Shown piece after piece: positions 44,102 through 54,300 of a stretch of DNA of 64,000 nt (positions are counted from its first letter, which is position 1; every line of letters begins with the position of its first letter). The position numbers were made by a program, and so were the translations under genes. The stretch is from an uncultured Bacteroidia bacterium. Lineage in GTDB: Bacteria; Bacteroidota; Bacteroidia; Bacteroidales; ML635J-15. The notes below the pieces were generated by a model. That model had not been told where the DNA came from. It made no database searches and saw nothing but the letters and a program-made list of their open reading frames with translations. Location of the stretch: NCBI GenBank assembly GCA_902791865.1, contig CADAXK010000007.1, forward strand, positions 62,001-126,000, given 5' to 3'.

Positions 44102-47100
44102 TTACTCCTTTACAACCTTACTTACCGATGGCAGACTGCTTTCCTCGCCGTAAATCCTCAGAATATACACTCCATCCACAAGTCCTTCCATATCGAATTC
44201 TGCTTCGTAGCCGTTCACTTCCTTGCGCATAACAAGCTGTCCCGTGGTGGAATAGAACTCCACTGCCGAGATGAAACCGTCTGAATTTATATTGAGTAGG
44301 CTCTTTGTCGGATTGGGACCGATGTCATATACTGGTTCGGCAAGGACACGAAGGCGAATGTCGAAAATGGTATCGCAGTCGTTTTCGGACAACACGCTAA
44401 AACTATAGTTGCCGGTAGAGTAGAAGGTGTGCTCGCCGACTGTAACGAAGTTCGGCACAACGGTGTCGATTGCTTGTGTTATTTCGCACTTAACGAAGTC
44501 GGCAATGAAAGTGCTGTCGCTTGTGACCTCTATCGAACGTGGATTGTCAAAGTTTCCATCTTCCCACGAATCAAATAGATAACCTTGGTTTGGCATTGCG
44601 ATAAGTGTGATTTCTGATCCTTCATCGTATGTACCGCCGCCCGAAACAGTGCCGTATACGTCGTTGTTTGAAAGAACGGTAATGGTATATTGCTGTGCTT
44701 GTAAGTTGTAGAAATCCATAACATTGAAACGCTTTGATTGCATTACACGACCTTGTGTATGATTCTCGATCCATACTACGACCTTGCACTTGCTCATATC
44801 GTATTCATCGCTGACATCAATTGTTATATTAGTTGAAAATCTGTTGTTTTCATCGAAAATCGCTTCTGTTCCGTTTTCATCCGGATATAAAACCCGTACA
44901 AGGTTGTTGATTTTTCCTGCCACGCTCCAATCGTAATCAATATCTTCGGCAAGTGCCGCCATTACGACAATCTGGTCATCCCCAAAGTATTCCGAATGTT
45001 TTTCGGCAGTAACATTCAGTGAAAATGTCCTGCCATTAAATTCTGTTTGTTCTAATTCTGCAGTAAGACTATATATGGATTTGATAGCCTTTACATTGTT
45101 ATAGTAACCAATGTATGTCTCTTGCATTTCATCTACATTTGTATTTGTACCTGACATTCCTAAATACCCATCAAAAACTACCGATGGTGTACCATCAAAC
45201 CCATAGCTCTGACCTAATATATCATCTTTTTCTGCCCAATAATAGAAACGATTCATTGACTCTGTATATCCGTATGTATCACTGACATGATGATCTATGA
45301 CTATGATGTTCAGAGAGTCCGCCGCTTCCATATTGTCAAGAGCAGCAGCTGCATACGGCGAATAGCCACAATTTTTATATGCGAACAATTCGACAAGTAC
45401 ATTTCGCCTTTCAATGCCACCATCAATATCAATTTGTATAAAGTTCGCCACAAAAGTCGAGTCGCTTGTAACAATTATAGTTCGCGGATTATCCATATTG
45501 CCATCATCCCACGAAACAAAGCGGTAGCCATCGTTTGGCATTGCAGCAATCTCAAAAACTGCACCTTCCTCGAATGTCCCTCCCTCCGATACCATGCCGT
45601 ATGCATCGTTGTTTGAAAGGACGATAATGGTGTATGTGTGGATTTCTTCAAAGGTAGCTGCAATCGTGTGATTTTCTATAACATCCACAAATGTGTAAGT
45701 ACCATCAACGAGTTGGTCGGTAACATTTTCGGTTTCGTCAACCATTACGCTTGCAATGCGATAACCATCGTTGGGAGTGATTGTGAATGTTACACTTTCG
45801 CCAATATCCACCAGTACTTCACCATTGGGAGAAATCGTTCCTCCTTCGCCTGCAGTTGCTATAATAGTATCGGGAGCCTCTTTTATTTCAATGTCATCTA
45901 TTTCCCAACCATAACCCATTTGCACGGCATGTGCATCAGAATTAATAAGAAAACGAATTTTAACATTTCCTTCTCCAGCTGCCTCACGAATGCCAGTTCG
46001 TATTTCATATTCTCCGTATGTATTGCTTTCAACTTCTTCGTTTACAATATGGTCGGTCCATGTTTGTCCGCCGTCAATCGAAACTCTTATTGATGTTTCT
46101 ACGCCATTAAGTTGTCTAAAAATTTGTCGGAATGTAATTTGTGGTTGTTCCGCTTCAATCAAGTTAATGTTGCTGAACTCAATCCACGGACTTTCAGCCA
46201 CCTGCCCAGGTCCTCCAAAACTAGCCACTTGGCTAATCAAATCCGCCATTGCCCAATGTCCTGGCGTATTGTTCAATGTATCGCCATAAAAGACAAAAGG
46301 TCTTATGTATGCATCATTATCACTGGTGTAAAGACTAGATGGATAAGTCTCACGCGTTAAAATCTGCCACTGCACATTCCCATCCTGCTGGTCGTTTCCT
46401 AAAGTCCACGTTTCTTCGTCCTCGAAGTTGCATAACCAGTAGTAGGGAACCTCTCGAATAGTAGAGAATTGTGTCCAAAATTCGGTATTCATGTAAATTC
46501 CCCCTGATCCTCTCGGCACCCAAACTGTTGCTGAATTATATATTGTTTCTGTGAAAACATTTTCGCCAAGAGCAGGAGGGGTGGTGGTTGATAAGTTTAT
46601 TTCTGTGATATTTACGCATTCATAAAATGCAAGCTCTCCAATTTCTGTCACTGAACTACCTATTGTTACCGATGTTAGACTACGACAACCATAAAAGACC
46701 TCGTTAGCAATATTAGTAACTGAATTGGGAATATACACCTTTCTCAATCCCGAACCCATAAAAGCAGCATGACTAATATTTTCAACTGAATTTGGTATTA
46801 TTGTGCCTTTGCACCCTGCAATCAAAGTATTGGTTTCTGTTTCAATTATTGCATTACAATTGTCGCGAGAGTCGTAAGTAGTGTTGTTGGCGTCAACAAT
46901 AATTGATTCCAGTGCTACACATTCACTAAATACATAACGATAAATTCCTATGCTTGTAACAGATTCCGGTATTGTTATTTCTGTTAAATTTATACAATTA
47001 GAAAAAGCTCCGTTTGCAATGGTTGTTACCGAATTGGGGATTGTGATTGATTCCAAATCACTGCCGTAGAATGCATCCTCGCCGATGCTTGTGACCGAAT

Positions 47101-47704
47101 TGGGGATAGTTGTATTTTTGCAACCTAAGACCAGTATGTTTGTTTCCGTTTGGATTATCGCATTGCAATTGTCTCGCGAATCGAATGTACTATTGCTTTC
47201 TTCAACGGAGATTGAAGTCAGTATGCTGCAACCAGCAAACGCATCTGTGCCAATGTTTGTTACCCCGCTGCCTATTATTATAGTTTCCAGTCCGTTGCAA
47301 TAAAGAAATGCATAACTGTCAATGCTTGTAACAGAATTAGGAATTGTAACCGACGTAAGTTCAGTACAATCTTCAAATGCATATTCGCCAATGCTAGTGA
47401 CAGAATTGGGAATTGAAACCGAGGTCAGTTCGCCGCAACCATTAAATGCTTTATCGCCAATTCTCGTAACCGAATATGTTATACTATTATACTCGACCGT
47501 TTCTGGAATTTCGAGGTCGCCAGTGGGATAGGTTGTATAAAACCCGTCTGCATTTTCAGAAGTTACTTCCACCGTATAAGGTTCTACATCGGATGTAATA
47601 TTGTAATACAAAGTTTGCCCTGTGCTGCATACAGCGGAAAAGTCGTATGCCATTGCATAACAGCAAAGCAAAACAAAAAATATTATTGATAATAGTTTCT
47701 TCAT
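44102..47704 (-). CDS. T9SS type A protein: BspA LRRs, jelly-roll module, InlB-like repeats, Omp28-like domain
   Basis: 1200 residues. Signal peptide MKKLLSIIFFVLLCCYAMAY. About 70-380: BspA-type leucine-rich repeats (SVSIPNSVTSIGEYAFEDC and variants). About 405-600: a jelly-roll-like adhesin module (NFEDEETWTLGNDQQDGNVQ, GPGQVAESPWIEFSN, GYGWEIDDIEI) shared with the 50104 gene. Then divergent InlB-type B-repeats (NNDAYGMVSEGGTFEEGA), an Omp28-like thioredoxin-fold region (LVELFAYKNCGYSPYAAAAL, in which the expected CxxC is CGYS), and another B-repeat. The C-terminus is a type A CTD (YDIGPNPTKSLLNINSDG, GVYILRIYGEESSLPS). The CTD predicts export by T9SS and surface attachment. Function unknown; adhesive character is inferred. 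Confidence 0.87.
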   Translation of the reverse strand: MKKLLSIIFFVLLCCYAMAYDFSAVCSTGQTLYYNITSDVEPYTVEVTSENADGFYTTYPTGDLEIPETVEYNSITYSVTRIGDKAFNGCGELTSVSIPNSVTSIGEYAFEDCTELTSVTIPNSVTSIDSYAFLYCNGLETIIIGSGVTNIGTDAFAGCSILTSISVEESNSTFDSRDNCNAIIQTETNILVLGCKNTTIPNSVTSIGEDAFYGSDLESITIPNSVTTIANGAFSNCINLTEITIPESVTSIGIYRYVFSECVALESIIVDANNTTYDSRDNCNAIIETETNTLIAGCKGTIIPNSVENISHAAFMGSGLRKVYIPNSVTNIANEVFYGCRSLTSVTIGSSVTEIGELAFYECVNITEINLSTTTPPALGENVFTETIYNSATVWVPRGSGGIYMNTEFWTQFSTIREVPYYWLCNFEDEETWTLGNDQQDGNVQWQILTRETYPSSLYTSDNDAYIRPFVFYGDTLNNTPGHWAMADLISQVASFGGPGQVAESPWIEFSNINLIEAEQPQITFRQIFRQLNGVETSIRVSIDGGQTWTDHIVNEEVESNTYGEYEIRTGIREAAGEGNVKIRFLINSDAHAVQMGYGWEIDDIEIKEAPDTIIATAGEGGTISPNGEVLVDIGESVTFTITPNDGYRIASVMVDETENVTDQLVDGTYTFVDVIENHTIAATFEEIHTYTIIVLSNNDAYGMVSEGGTFEEGAVFEIAAMPNDGYRFVSWDDGNMDNPRTIIVTSDSTFVANFIQIDIDGGIERRNVLVELFAYKNCGYSPYAAAALDNMEAADSLNIIVIDHHVSDTYGYTESMNRFYYWAEKDDILGQSYGFDGTPSVVFDGYLGMSGTNTNVDEMQETYIGYYNNVKAIKSIYSLTAELEQTEFNGRTFSLNVTAEKHSEYFGDDQIVVMAALAEDIDYDWSVAGKINNLVRVLYPDENGTEAIFDENNRFSTNITIDVSDEYDMSKCKVVVWIENHTQGRVMQSKRFNVMDFYNLQAQQYTITVLSNNDVYGTVSGGGTYDEGSEITLIAMPNQGYLFDSWEDGNFDNPRSIEVTSDSTFIADFVKCEITQAIDTVVPNFVTVGEHTFYSTGNYSFSVLSENDCDTIFDIRLRVLAEPVYDIGPNPTKSLLNINSDGFISAVEFYSTTGQLVMRKEVNGYEAEFDMEGLVDGVYILRIYGEESSLPSVSKVVKE

Positions 47705-47795
47705 TTGACTACTTTCAAAATTAGGCTACAAAGATACAAAATCTTTAGAATAAAACCGTCTTTACCATTCTCTACTCCTTTACAATTCTATAAAC
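47705..47795. repeat. duplicated intergenic segment (copy 1)
   Basis: The stretch from the start codon of the 47704 gene into the end of the 47772 gene (containing CAAAGATACAAAATCTTTAG, the TACCATTCTCTACTCC phrase and the first sorting-domain codons) is near-identical to 50037-50127. It shows that the neighbouring genes arose by tandem duplication or gene conversion. Confidence 0.7.
47729..47736 (-). promoter_or_regulatory. -7 element TATCTTTG, T9SS gene 47704
   Basis: Minus-strand TAnnTTTG match 25 bases before the ATG. The surrounding 80 bases recur almost unchanged at 50037-50120. Confidence 0.6.
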
Positions 47796-50036
47796 CGACG
47801 GCAGACTGCTTTCCTCGCCGAAAATTCTTACAATATATACTCCCGAAACAAGGCTTTCCACATCACATTCGGCAAAATTGCCGTTCACTTCCTTGCGCAT
47901 AACAAGCTGTCCGGTAGGGGAGTAGAACTCCACATGCGAAATGAAACTATCGGAATGTATGTTTACGATGCTCTTGGCGGGATTAGGCTCTATGTCGAAA
48001 GGCTCAGGCTCGGCAAGCACCGTAAGGTTAATGTCGAAAATGGTATCGCAATCTGTTTCGTGAAGCACGGCAAACGAGTAGTTGCCAGTGGAATAGAACG
48101 TGTGGTTGCCGACAGTGACAAAATTGTTTACTGTGGTGTCGATGGTTTGTGTTATTTCGCACTTAACGAAATCGGCAATGAAAGTGCTGTCGCTCGTAAC
48201 AGTAATTGTTCGTGGATTTTCGGCATTATCATCTTCCCACGAATCAAACAGATAGCCTCCGTTTGGCATTGCCATCAGCATTATTTCTGTTCCTTCCTCG
48301 TAAGTTCCTCCGCCAGAAACCATGCCGTAGGCATCGTTGTTTGACAAGACTGTAATCGTGTATAGCGGTATCTGCTCAAAGTTCGCCACAAACGTGCTGT
48401 CGCTTGTAACTATAATTGTACGCGGATTTTCAGTGTTGCCATCGTTCCACGACAGGAAGCGGTAGCCTTGATTTGGAATTGCAGTTACAACGACTTCAGA
48501 ACCTTCATCGTAGGTGCCGCCGCCAGATACGGAGCCGTATGCTTCGTTGTTTGACAGTACGGTAACAGTGTAAACTGCCCTAAAACCAGCGGTAAAAGTG
48601 CTGTCAGCAGTAACAACGACAGTTCGTGGATTGTCGGTGTTGCCGTCGTTCCATTGTAGAAAGCGGTAGCCTGTACCTGGCATAGCGGTAATGCTTGCTT
48701 CTGCTTCGCACGAATAGTTACCACCGCCAGTCACACTTCCCATAGTTTCGTTTTCTGTTTGAACTGAAATTGAGAAGTTGACTGTTGTATCACCCTGAAT
48801 ATTTGCAAATTGCTCCCATATTTGGTAATTTCGGTAACTATTGGCAGCAGCACAAGGTGTATAGACGTTGGCTGTCAAGTAAACCCCATTTTCGAATGCT
48901 ATCTCATCAATAGTTGGCGGGGTATATGAATATGCATTTATATTGGAAATGTTGACTCCCCAAAATGCCATTTCGGGAATATTTGTGACATTTTCGCCAA
49001 TATTCAATGTCGCTAATGCTTCACAAATAGTAAAAGGCTGATACATTGTGGTACAACTTGTTGCATTGAAATTAACTGTAATAAGTCCGCTGCAAAATGT
49101 TTCATAGCCAATGTACACAACGGAATCAGGAATTGTTATTTCGGTCAATCCTGTGCAACCACTAAATGCATAATCAGGAATAATTTTAACTCTTTCACCA
49201 ATATTCAAGGTTGTAAATGTTGCATTATACCAGGCATGTGGCATATATGTGCAATTTTGTGCATAAAAGTTCACTGTAGTCAATCCGCTACAATCATAAA
49301 ATGCATATTCCCCAATGCTCGTAATAGAATTTGGAATTGTAAATGATGTCAAACCACTGCAATTAAAAAATGCTCCATCCCCAATAAATGTAACAAATTC
49401 GGGAATTGTAATGCTTGTCAAACTGCTGCAATCTTTAAATGCACCGCCTTCAATTCTCTGTATTCCATCTGGAATTGTATATTCTGTTGTATATCCATTT
49501 GGAAAAAAAACAAAGCTATTGGCATTATAGACTGGTTCTGTAAACCCGCTGCACCCCCAAAACACATCATTGCCAATACTTGCAACAGAGTTGGGTAATG
49601 ATACCGATGTCAGTCCGATACACTCGCTAAAAGCATAATCGCCAATGCTTGTAACCGATTCTGGAATAGTCAAATCGCCTGTCAGTCCGCTACAAACTTC
49701 AAATGCGTGAGCCCCAATGTTTGTAACTGATTCTGGAATAGTCAAAGTGCCTGTCAGCTCGCTACATTGACAAAATGCCAACTCACCAATGCTCGTGACG
49801 GTATATGTTATACTATTATACTCAACCGTTTCTGGAATTTCGAGGTCGCCAGTGGGATAGGTTGTATAGGGTGGCAAACTTTCATTTTCTGGTACAACTT
49901 CCACCGTATAAGGTTCCACGTTGGAAGTAATGTTATAGTACAATGTTTGTCCGCTACTGCATACTGCCGAAAAATCGTAAGCCATAGCATAACAGCAAAG
50001 CAAAACAAAAAATATTATTGATAATAGCTTCCTCAT
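47772..50036 (-). CDS. T9SS type A protein: BspA LRRs and three InlB-like repeats
   Basis: 754 residues. The first 45 residues are near-identical to the 44102 gene (signal peptide MRKLLSIIFFVLLCCYAMAY). BspA-type leucine-rich repeats (about 70-400; TIPESVTSIGDYAFSEC, TIPDSVVYIGYETFC) have irregular unit lengths. Three divergent InlB B-repeats follow (about 420-625; YRFLQWNDGNTDNPRTVVV, NNEAYGSVSGGGTYDEGS, NNDAYGMVSGGGTYEEGT), then a type A CTD (FDIEPNPAKSIVNIHSD, VYIVRIFGEESSLPS). The Omp28-like and jelly-roll modules of its neighbour are absent. LRR proteins of this class bind host or other bacterial surfaces in oral Bacteroidota; here that is only an inference. Confidence 0.87.
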   Translation of the reverse strand: MRKLLSIIFFVLLCCYAMAYDFSAVCSSGQTLYYNITSNVEPYTVEVVPENESLPPYTTYPTGDLEIPETVEYNSITYTVTSIGELAFCQCSELTGTLTIPESVTNIGAHAFEVCSGLTGDLTIPESVTSIGDYAFSECIGLTSVSLPNSVASIGNDVFWGCSGFTEPVYNANSFVFFPNGYTTEYTIPDGIQRIEGGAFKDCSSLTSITIPEFVTFIGDGAFFNCSGLTSFTIPNSITSIGEYAFYDCSGLTTVNFYAQNCTYMPHAWYNATFTTLNIGERVKIIPDYAFSGCTGLTEITIPDSVVYIGYETFCSGLITVNFNATSCTTMYQPFTICEALATLNIGENVTNIPEMAFWGVNISNINAYSYTPPTIDEIAFENGVYLTANVYTPCAAANSYRNYQIWEQFANIQGDTTVNFSISVQTENETMGSVTGGGNYSCEAEASITAMPGTGYRFLQWNDGNTDNPRTVVVTADSTFTAGFRAVYTVTVLSNNEAYGSVSGGGTYDEGSEVVVTAIPNQGYRFLSWNDGNTENPRTIIVTSDSTFVANFEQIPLYTITVLSNNDAYGMVSGGGTYEEGTEIMLMAMPNGGYLFDSWEDDNAENPRTITVTSDSTFIADFVKCEITQTIDTTVNNFVTVGNHTFYSTGNYSFAVLHETDCDTIFDINLTVLAEPEPFDIEPNPAKSIVNIHSDSFISHVEFYSPTGQLVMRKEVNGNFAECDVESLVSGVYIVRIFGEESSLPSVYRIVKE
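48165..48785 (-). repeat. three tandem InlB-like B-repeats
   Basis: Three units of about 200 bases within the 47772 gene, each encoding TV/SVxNNxxYGxVxGGGxY...GYxFxSWxDGN..NPRTIxVTxDSTF. Similar units lie in both flanking T9SS genes, so the region is prone to recombination. Confidence 0.7.
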
Positions 50037-50060
50037 TCGACTACTTTCAAAATTAGGCTA

Positions 50061-50068
50061 CAAAGATA
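50061..50068 (-). promoter_or_regulatory. -7 element TATCTTTG, T9SS gene 50036
   Basis: Minus-strand TAnnTTTG match 25 bases before the ATG, identical in position to the 47704 gene. Confidence 0.6.
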
Positions 50069-50103
50069 CAAAATCTTTAGAATAAAACCGTCTTTACCAT
50101 TCT

Positions 50104-53100
50104 CTACTCCTTTACAATTCGATACACCGATGGCAGACTGCTTTCCTCGCCGTAAATCCTTACAATATACACACCATTCATAAGTCTTTCCACATCTAAT
50201 TCCGCTTCGTAGCCGTTTACTTCCTTGCGCATAACAAGCTGTCCCGTGGTGGAATAGAACTCCACTGCCGAAATAAATCCGTCTGAATTGATATTGAGCA
50301 GGCTTTTTGCCGGATTGGGACCAATGTCATATACTGGTTCGGCAAGCACACGAAGGCGTATGTCGAAAATGGTATCGCAATCAGTTTCGTGAAGCACGGC
50401 AAACGAGTAATTGCCAGTGGAATAGAACGTATGGTCGCCGACTGTGACAAAATTGTTTACCACCGTGTCGATGGTATATGTTATTTCACACTTATCAAAA
50501 TCGGCAATGAAAGTGGAGTCGCTTGTGACGACAATAGTTCGCGGATTTAGCTCGTCGCCATCGTTCCACGAAACAAAGCTGTAGCCACTATATGGCATTG
50601 CTGAAATTAGAACAGAAGAACCATCTTCATAAGTTCCTCCACCAGTGACGGAGCCGTATGCTTCATTGTTTGACAAGACGGTAATCGTGTATTGCTGTTG
50701 CCTTGTAACTGTTATGCAAGTTATGTTGTTTGAGGTGTCTGGGTCGCTGCCGTTGTAATTTGCAATTAAGCATAGCTCGAAAGTGCCAGTTAATCCATAC
50801 GAATCCATTTCGTCTGCAGAAAAAGCCAAAGCTCCGTCATCTTGAAATAATGTAGATGGCTGGTTAACTGGCAGAGGCTGTGAAGCCAATGATATTGACT
50901 CTGCTCCACCTGCCAATATGGAATTGCCATTTATCTGCAAGTCAATAGTTACAGTGTCAGTAGCCTCATCTGGTCCAGCGTTGAGAATAACGGGATAAAT
51001 GACAAAGTCTTCAGTTGATAAAATGGTCATTGATGAACCTGCTTCGGCAGTAGCATTGGAATCGGCATAGAACTTTGCCTGTATGTCGCTGCTGTTCTCT
51101 GCGAAGTTCGCTACAAACGTGCTGTCGCTTGTAACCGTAATTGTTCGTGGATTTTCGGTGTTATCATCGCTCCACGAAACAAAGCGATAGCCTTGTTTTG
51201 GCATTGCTGTTATTATTACTTCCGATCCATCATCGTATTCGCCGCTGCCACTTACAGTACCATATTCCGTATTTGACGACTCTACAGTAATTGCATATTC
51301 AAATTCACGAAGCCTTATAGCAGCATTCTTCCCTAAATAGTACCAGGTGTCACCGTTTTTTATGCGAGTTCTCTTACCTTTATTAGTCAGCAAATTGTAA
51401 GACCCTATGGCTAAAGTTCCTTCTATTGTTTTGATTGTGATCAGATATTCTACAGAATTCTGTCCTTCGTCAAATGTAACATTAAAAGCACCGTTGAAAG
51501 AAAAATTCACCCACGAGCCGAGCATATCTTCAGTTATATTTACTATGTCAGATGACAACACCTGTGTATATTCTTCATTATTATATATATACACAATTGC
51601 TTGCAACTGTGTTTCTGCTGTTGTGTGTGCATCGATGTAGGCGTCAACCTTTACATCCCTGTCGGGTTCGTAATAGTATGTAAAATAAGTGCCTACTTCG
51701 GTTCCATAATTACTTGGCCAAAAATATCCATTAGGTTGATCGTAGGATGGTGAATACCGACTATCGGTAATGTAGAAATACTGGGTAGAGTAGTTGTCGG
51801 TATTGTCTTCGTCACGGTCATCAGTGAGTATCTCGAATTCGACATTGTATCTGCCCGGAGCTATTTCATCTTCACTATCTACATAGAAACGGAAAACAGT
51901 CGAGTTTTCCATATCTCCAGTATTCCTTGCAAGGTCCAAAGTATCCGACTGATCGCTTTGCAATGCGAAGGTTCCTTCAGCAATCTTGTCGTATATCAAG
52001 TCACCGTTCGGATTAAAGACCTTAACTCTTGCTTTCGGTGTGATTGTATCGTAGCCATTATTGAGAACCTCGATGTTGAATGCTGCAAATCCGTTTTGAG
52101 TAAACCATTGCTGGCGAGGACTTTGCGCGTATGGGTCGTATAACTGGTATGCGTAGTCTATTCTTGTGGATTCGTCCTCGCCTGCCATAAAATCATCTGG
52201 CAGGTTTCTGTAGTCAACATACCCGAACATACTTATTCTTGCCGCGTTCAAAGTAAGGTCGCAGGCTGGCGCTTCCAAAATCTTTATATCGTCTATCTGC
52301 CAGCCGTATCCCATTTGCGAAACGCTAGCATCGGAATTTACAAGAAAACGAATTGTAACATTTTCCGCACCTGCCGCCTCATAAATGTTAACGCCTTTGG
52401 TTATTGAGTTTTGTCCGTATTGGTTGCTTTCAACTTCTTCGTTTAAATTATGTTCGGTCCAAGTTTGTCCGTCGGTCGAAACCATTACTATTGTTTCTAT
52501 TCCATTTAGTTGCCTGAACATTTGCCTGAATGTGATTTTGGGGTGTTGGGCTTCGCTAAGGTCGATGCCGGAAAACTCAATCCAAGGGCTTTCTGCCACC
52601 TGTCCGGGTCCTCCCAAATCAGTCAATTGGCTTATAAGTTCAACCATTGCCCAATGTTCTGGGGTTTCGTTAAGAGTATCACCTTGAAACACGAAAGGAT
52701 TAAAGTATGCATTAGTGCCCGAGATAAGTACGTCGGGATAAGTTTCGGGAGTAACTATTTGCCATTGTACATTTCCAGTAGTGTCGTTTCCGAAAGTCCA
52801 CGTTTCATCACCCTCGAAGTCGCAAGACCAAATGGGAGCCCTTTTTATGGTCAAATCGTCAATATGCAACCTAAATTGATAATCAGTATTGTAATTTATC
52901 ATAAAGTACTTGGCGTCGGCAGGAAGAGTTCCAGTGTATGTTTCCCACTCCAAAGAATTTGAAGTAATCATCGAACCAAGCGTTATAAAACTTGAGATGT
53001 CGGATGTTGTTGTTGAATACTTTACATAGAAGTTTTCGCCTGTGCTACCTTCATTGTCCATCTTGTACTTAAACGACAGTTTAAGGGCTGTCTCATGATG

Positions 53101-54186
53101 TAGTTCGGGAGAAATGAAATACTGGTTGTAATTGTTGGCTTCGTTATAACTGCTGAATATCAGTCCGTTCATGCCAGTGGAATATTCTCCTATAATTACT
53201 TCATTCGTCGTTTCTTCACTTTCCAACGTCCAGCACCCTGGTCCATACTCAAAATCCTCTACAAATGGGAACACAGAAATGCCTGCAGAACAATCATAAA
53301 CATTGACGACTCTAGTCTTAGTTATTGATCCATTCTCATTAGCAACAACGAGAGATACATTGTGCCGGCCTTCATTATTCCAAGTCACATTTACCAATTC
53401 TTCCGTTGATGTTTCCGGTGTTCCACCTTCGAAAGTCCAAGCATAAGTGGCATCGCTTATACTTGCAACGCAAGCGGAAAATGTAACCGTCTGTCCTGCA
53501 TATATATAATCGGATATGTTTATTTCAACCAGAGGCAGGGATGTTTCGCTAAGGCAATTTCTTATTGCAAAATTGTATATATCATCTACTGTATTTATTC
53601 GGTTATAAATTTCATAAACATATCCAGAAGGACAAAACAGATAAACTGCAGGATAATATTCTTCATACAAGGAGACGTTTACTACAAGGTCTTCGGTAGC
53701 GTCAATAATAGGAATCGGATTTGTACCGTCACTTGTAAAGTCTCCCTGCGACAGACCTTCATGTGTCTCGTCTGTTGTTGTGCCTGTTAACTGAGCTTCG
53801 GTATTAGTAAGTTCATTTTCTACCATCAGAACGACAAACTCTCCAGTACCGCCATCTCCGTACGTATCGTATAATTCTTCAAGAGTACCCCTCTGATAAT
53901 AATTCCAGCAATGACTGCACCACGCACAAAAGAAATCGATTACAACATACTTTCCTTGGTTCAAATAACTTTGAATGTCGTGAGTTACCCCATTCATATC
54001 GGTAGCCGTAAAGTTGGTAAAAGTTCCCCATCCAGAACAGCCGGAAGGGATATTTCTTACCATACGGGAACTACCTTCAAGGCTATTTATCTCGCTTTTG
54101 GCGATATTATCGGTCTGTGCAAATCCCATATTGCTGCTTGCTACAATAGCAAGCAGTATTCCTAAAATAAATATAAAATTCTTCAT
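50104..54186 (-). CDS. T9SS type A protein: thioredoxin-like domain, PKD, jelly-roll modules, InlB-like repeats
   Basis: 1360 residues. Signal peptide MKNFIFILGILLAIVASS. About 55-215: thioredoxin/redoxin-like fold with VVIDFFCAWCSHCWNYY, in which CSHC is an intact CxxC. A PKD domain follows (TYAWTFEGGTPETS), then two jelly-roll-type modules, one like cleaved-adhesin domains (PFVEDFEYGPGCWTLES) and one shared with the 44102 gene (CDFEGDETWTFGNDTTGN, GPGQVAESPWIEFSG). CARDB-like and B-repeat units (NTEYGTVSGSGEYDDGS, NNEAYGSVTGGGTYEDGS) lead to a type A CTD (YDIGPNPAKSLLNINSDG). T9SS export is predicted. The combination of a redox-type domain with adhesin modules recalls Bacteroidota surface thiol or peptidase proteins, but no peptidase domain is seen. 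Confidence 0.87.
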   Translation of the reverse strand: MKNFIFILGILLAIVASSNMGFAQTDNIAKSEINSLEGSSRMVRNIPSGCSGWGTFTNFTATDMNGVTHDIQSYLNQGKYVVIDFFCAWCSHCWNYYQRGTLEELYDTYGDGGTGEFVVLMVENELTNTEAQLTGTTTDETHEGLSQGDFTSDGTNPIPIIDATEDLVVNVSLYEEYYPAVYLFCPSGYVYEIYNRINTVDDIYNFAIRNCLSETSLPLVEINISDYIYAGQTVTFSACVASISDATYAWTFEGGTPETSTEELVNVTWNNEGRHNVSLVVANENGSITKTRVVNVYDCSAGISVFPFVEDFEYGPGCWTLESEETTNEVIIGEYSTGMNGLIFSSYNEANNYNQYFISPELHHETALKLSFKYKMDNEGSTGENFYVKYSTTTSDISSFITLGSMITSNSLEWETYTGTLPADAKYFMINYNTDYQFRLHIDDLTIKRAPIWSCDFEGDETWTFGNDTTGNVQWQIVTPETYPDVLISGTNAYFNPFVFQGDTLNETPEHWAMVELISQLTDLGGPGQVAESPWIEFSGIDLSEAQHPKITFRQMFRQLNGIETIVMVSTDGQTWTEHNLNEEVESNQYGQNSITKGVNIYEAAGAENVTIRFLVNSDASVSQMGYGWQIDDIKILEAPACDLTLNAARISMFGYVDYRNLPDDFMAGEDESTRIDYAYQLYDPYAQSPRQQWFTQNGFAAFNIEVLNNGYDTITPKARVKVFNPNGDLIYDKIAEGTFALQSDQSDTLDLARNTGDMENSTVFRFYVDSEDEIAPGRYNVEFEILTDDRDEDNTDNYSTQYFYITDSRYSPSYDQPNGYFWPSNYGTEVGTYFTYYYEPDRDVKVDAYIDAHTTAETQLQAIVYIYNNEEYTQVLSSDIVNITEDMLGSWVNFSFNGAFNVTFDEGQNSVEYLITIKTIEGTLAIGSYNLLTNKGKRTRIKNGDTWYYLGKNAAIRLREFEYAITVESSNTEYGTVSGSGEYDDGSEVIITAMPKQGYRFVSWSDDNTENPRTITVTSDSTFVANFAENSSDIQAKFYADSNATAEAGSSMTILSTEDFVIYPVILNAGPDEATDTVTIDLQINGNSILAGGAESISLASQPLPVNQPSTLFQDDGALAFSADEMDSYGLTGTFELCLIANYNGSDPDTSNNITCITVTRQQQYTITVLSNNEAYGSVTGGGTYEDGSSVLISAMPYSGYSFVSWNDGDELNPRTIVVTSDSTFIADFDKCEITYTIDTVVNNFVTVGDHTFYSTGNYSFAVLHETDCDTIFDIRLRVLAEPVYDIGPNPAKSLLNINSDGFISAVEFYSTTGQLVMRKEVNGYEAELDVERLMNGVYIVRIYGEESSLPSVYRIVKE

Positions 54187-54214
54187 TAGAAACTAATATG
54201 TTGTATTATGAGGA

Positions 54215-54244
54215 CAAAGATAAACATTATTTGCGAATTTCAAA
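54215..54244 (-). promoter_or_regulatory. promoter of the 54186 T9SS gene
   Basis: Minus-strand TTTG (54244-54241), 18 bases, TATCTTTG (54222-54215). Confidence 0.6.
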
Positions 54245-54276
54245 ATACGATTAGCAATTTTTGATGTACGAATATT

Positions 54277-54300
54277 AGCGGCGCAAATCATTGCGCCGCT
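54277..54300. repeat. perfect hairpin AGCGGCGCAA-ATCA-TTGCGCCGCT
   Basis: Ten perfect pairs with a four-base loop in an otherwise A/T-rich spacer; no T run. Confidence 0.7.
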
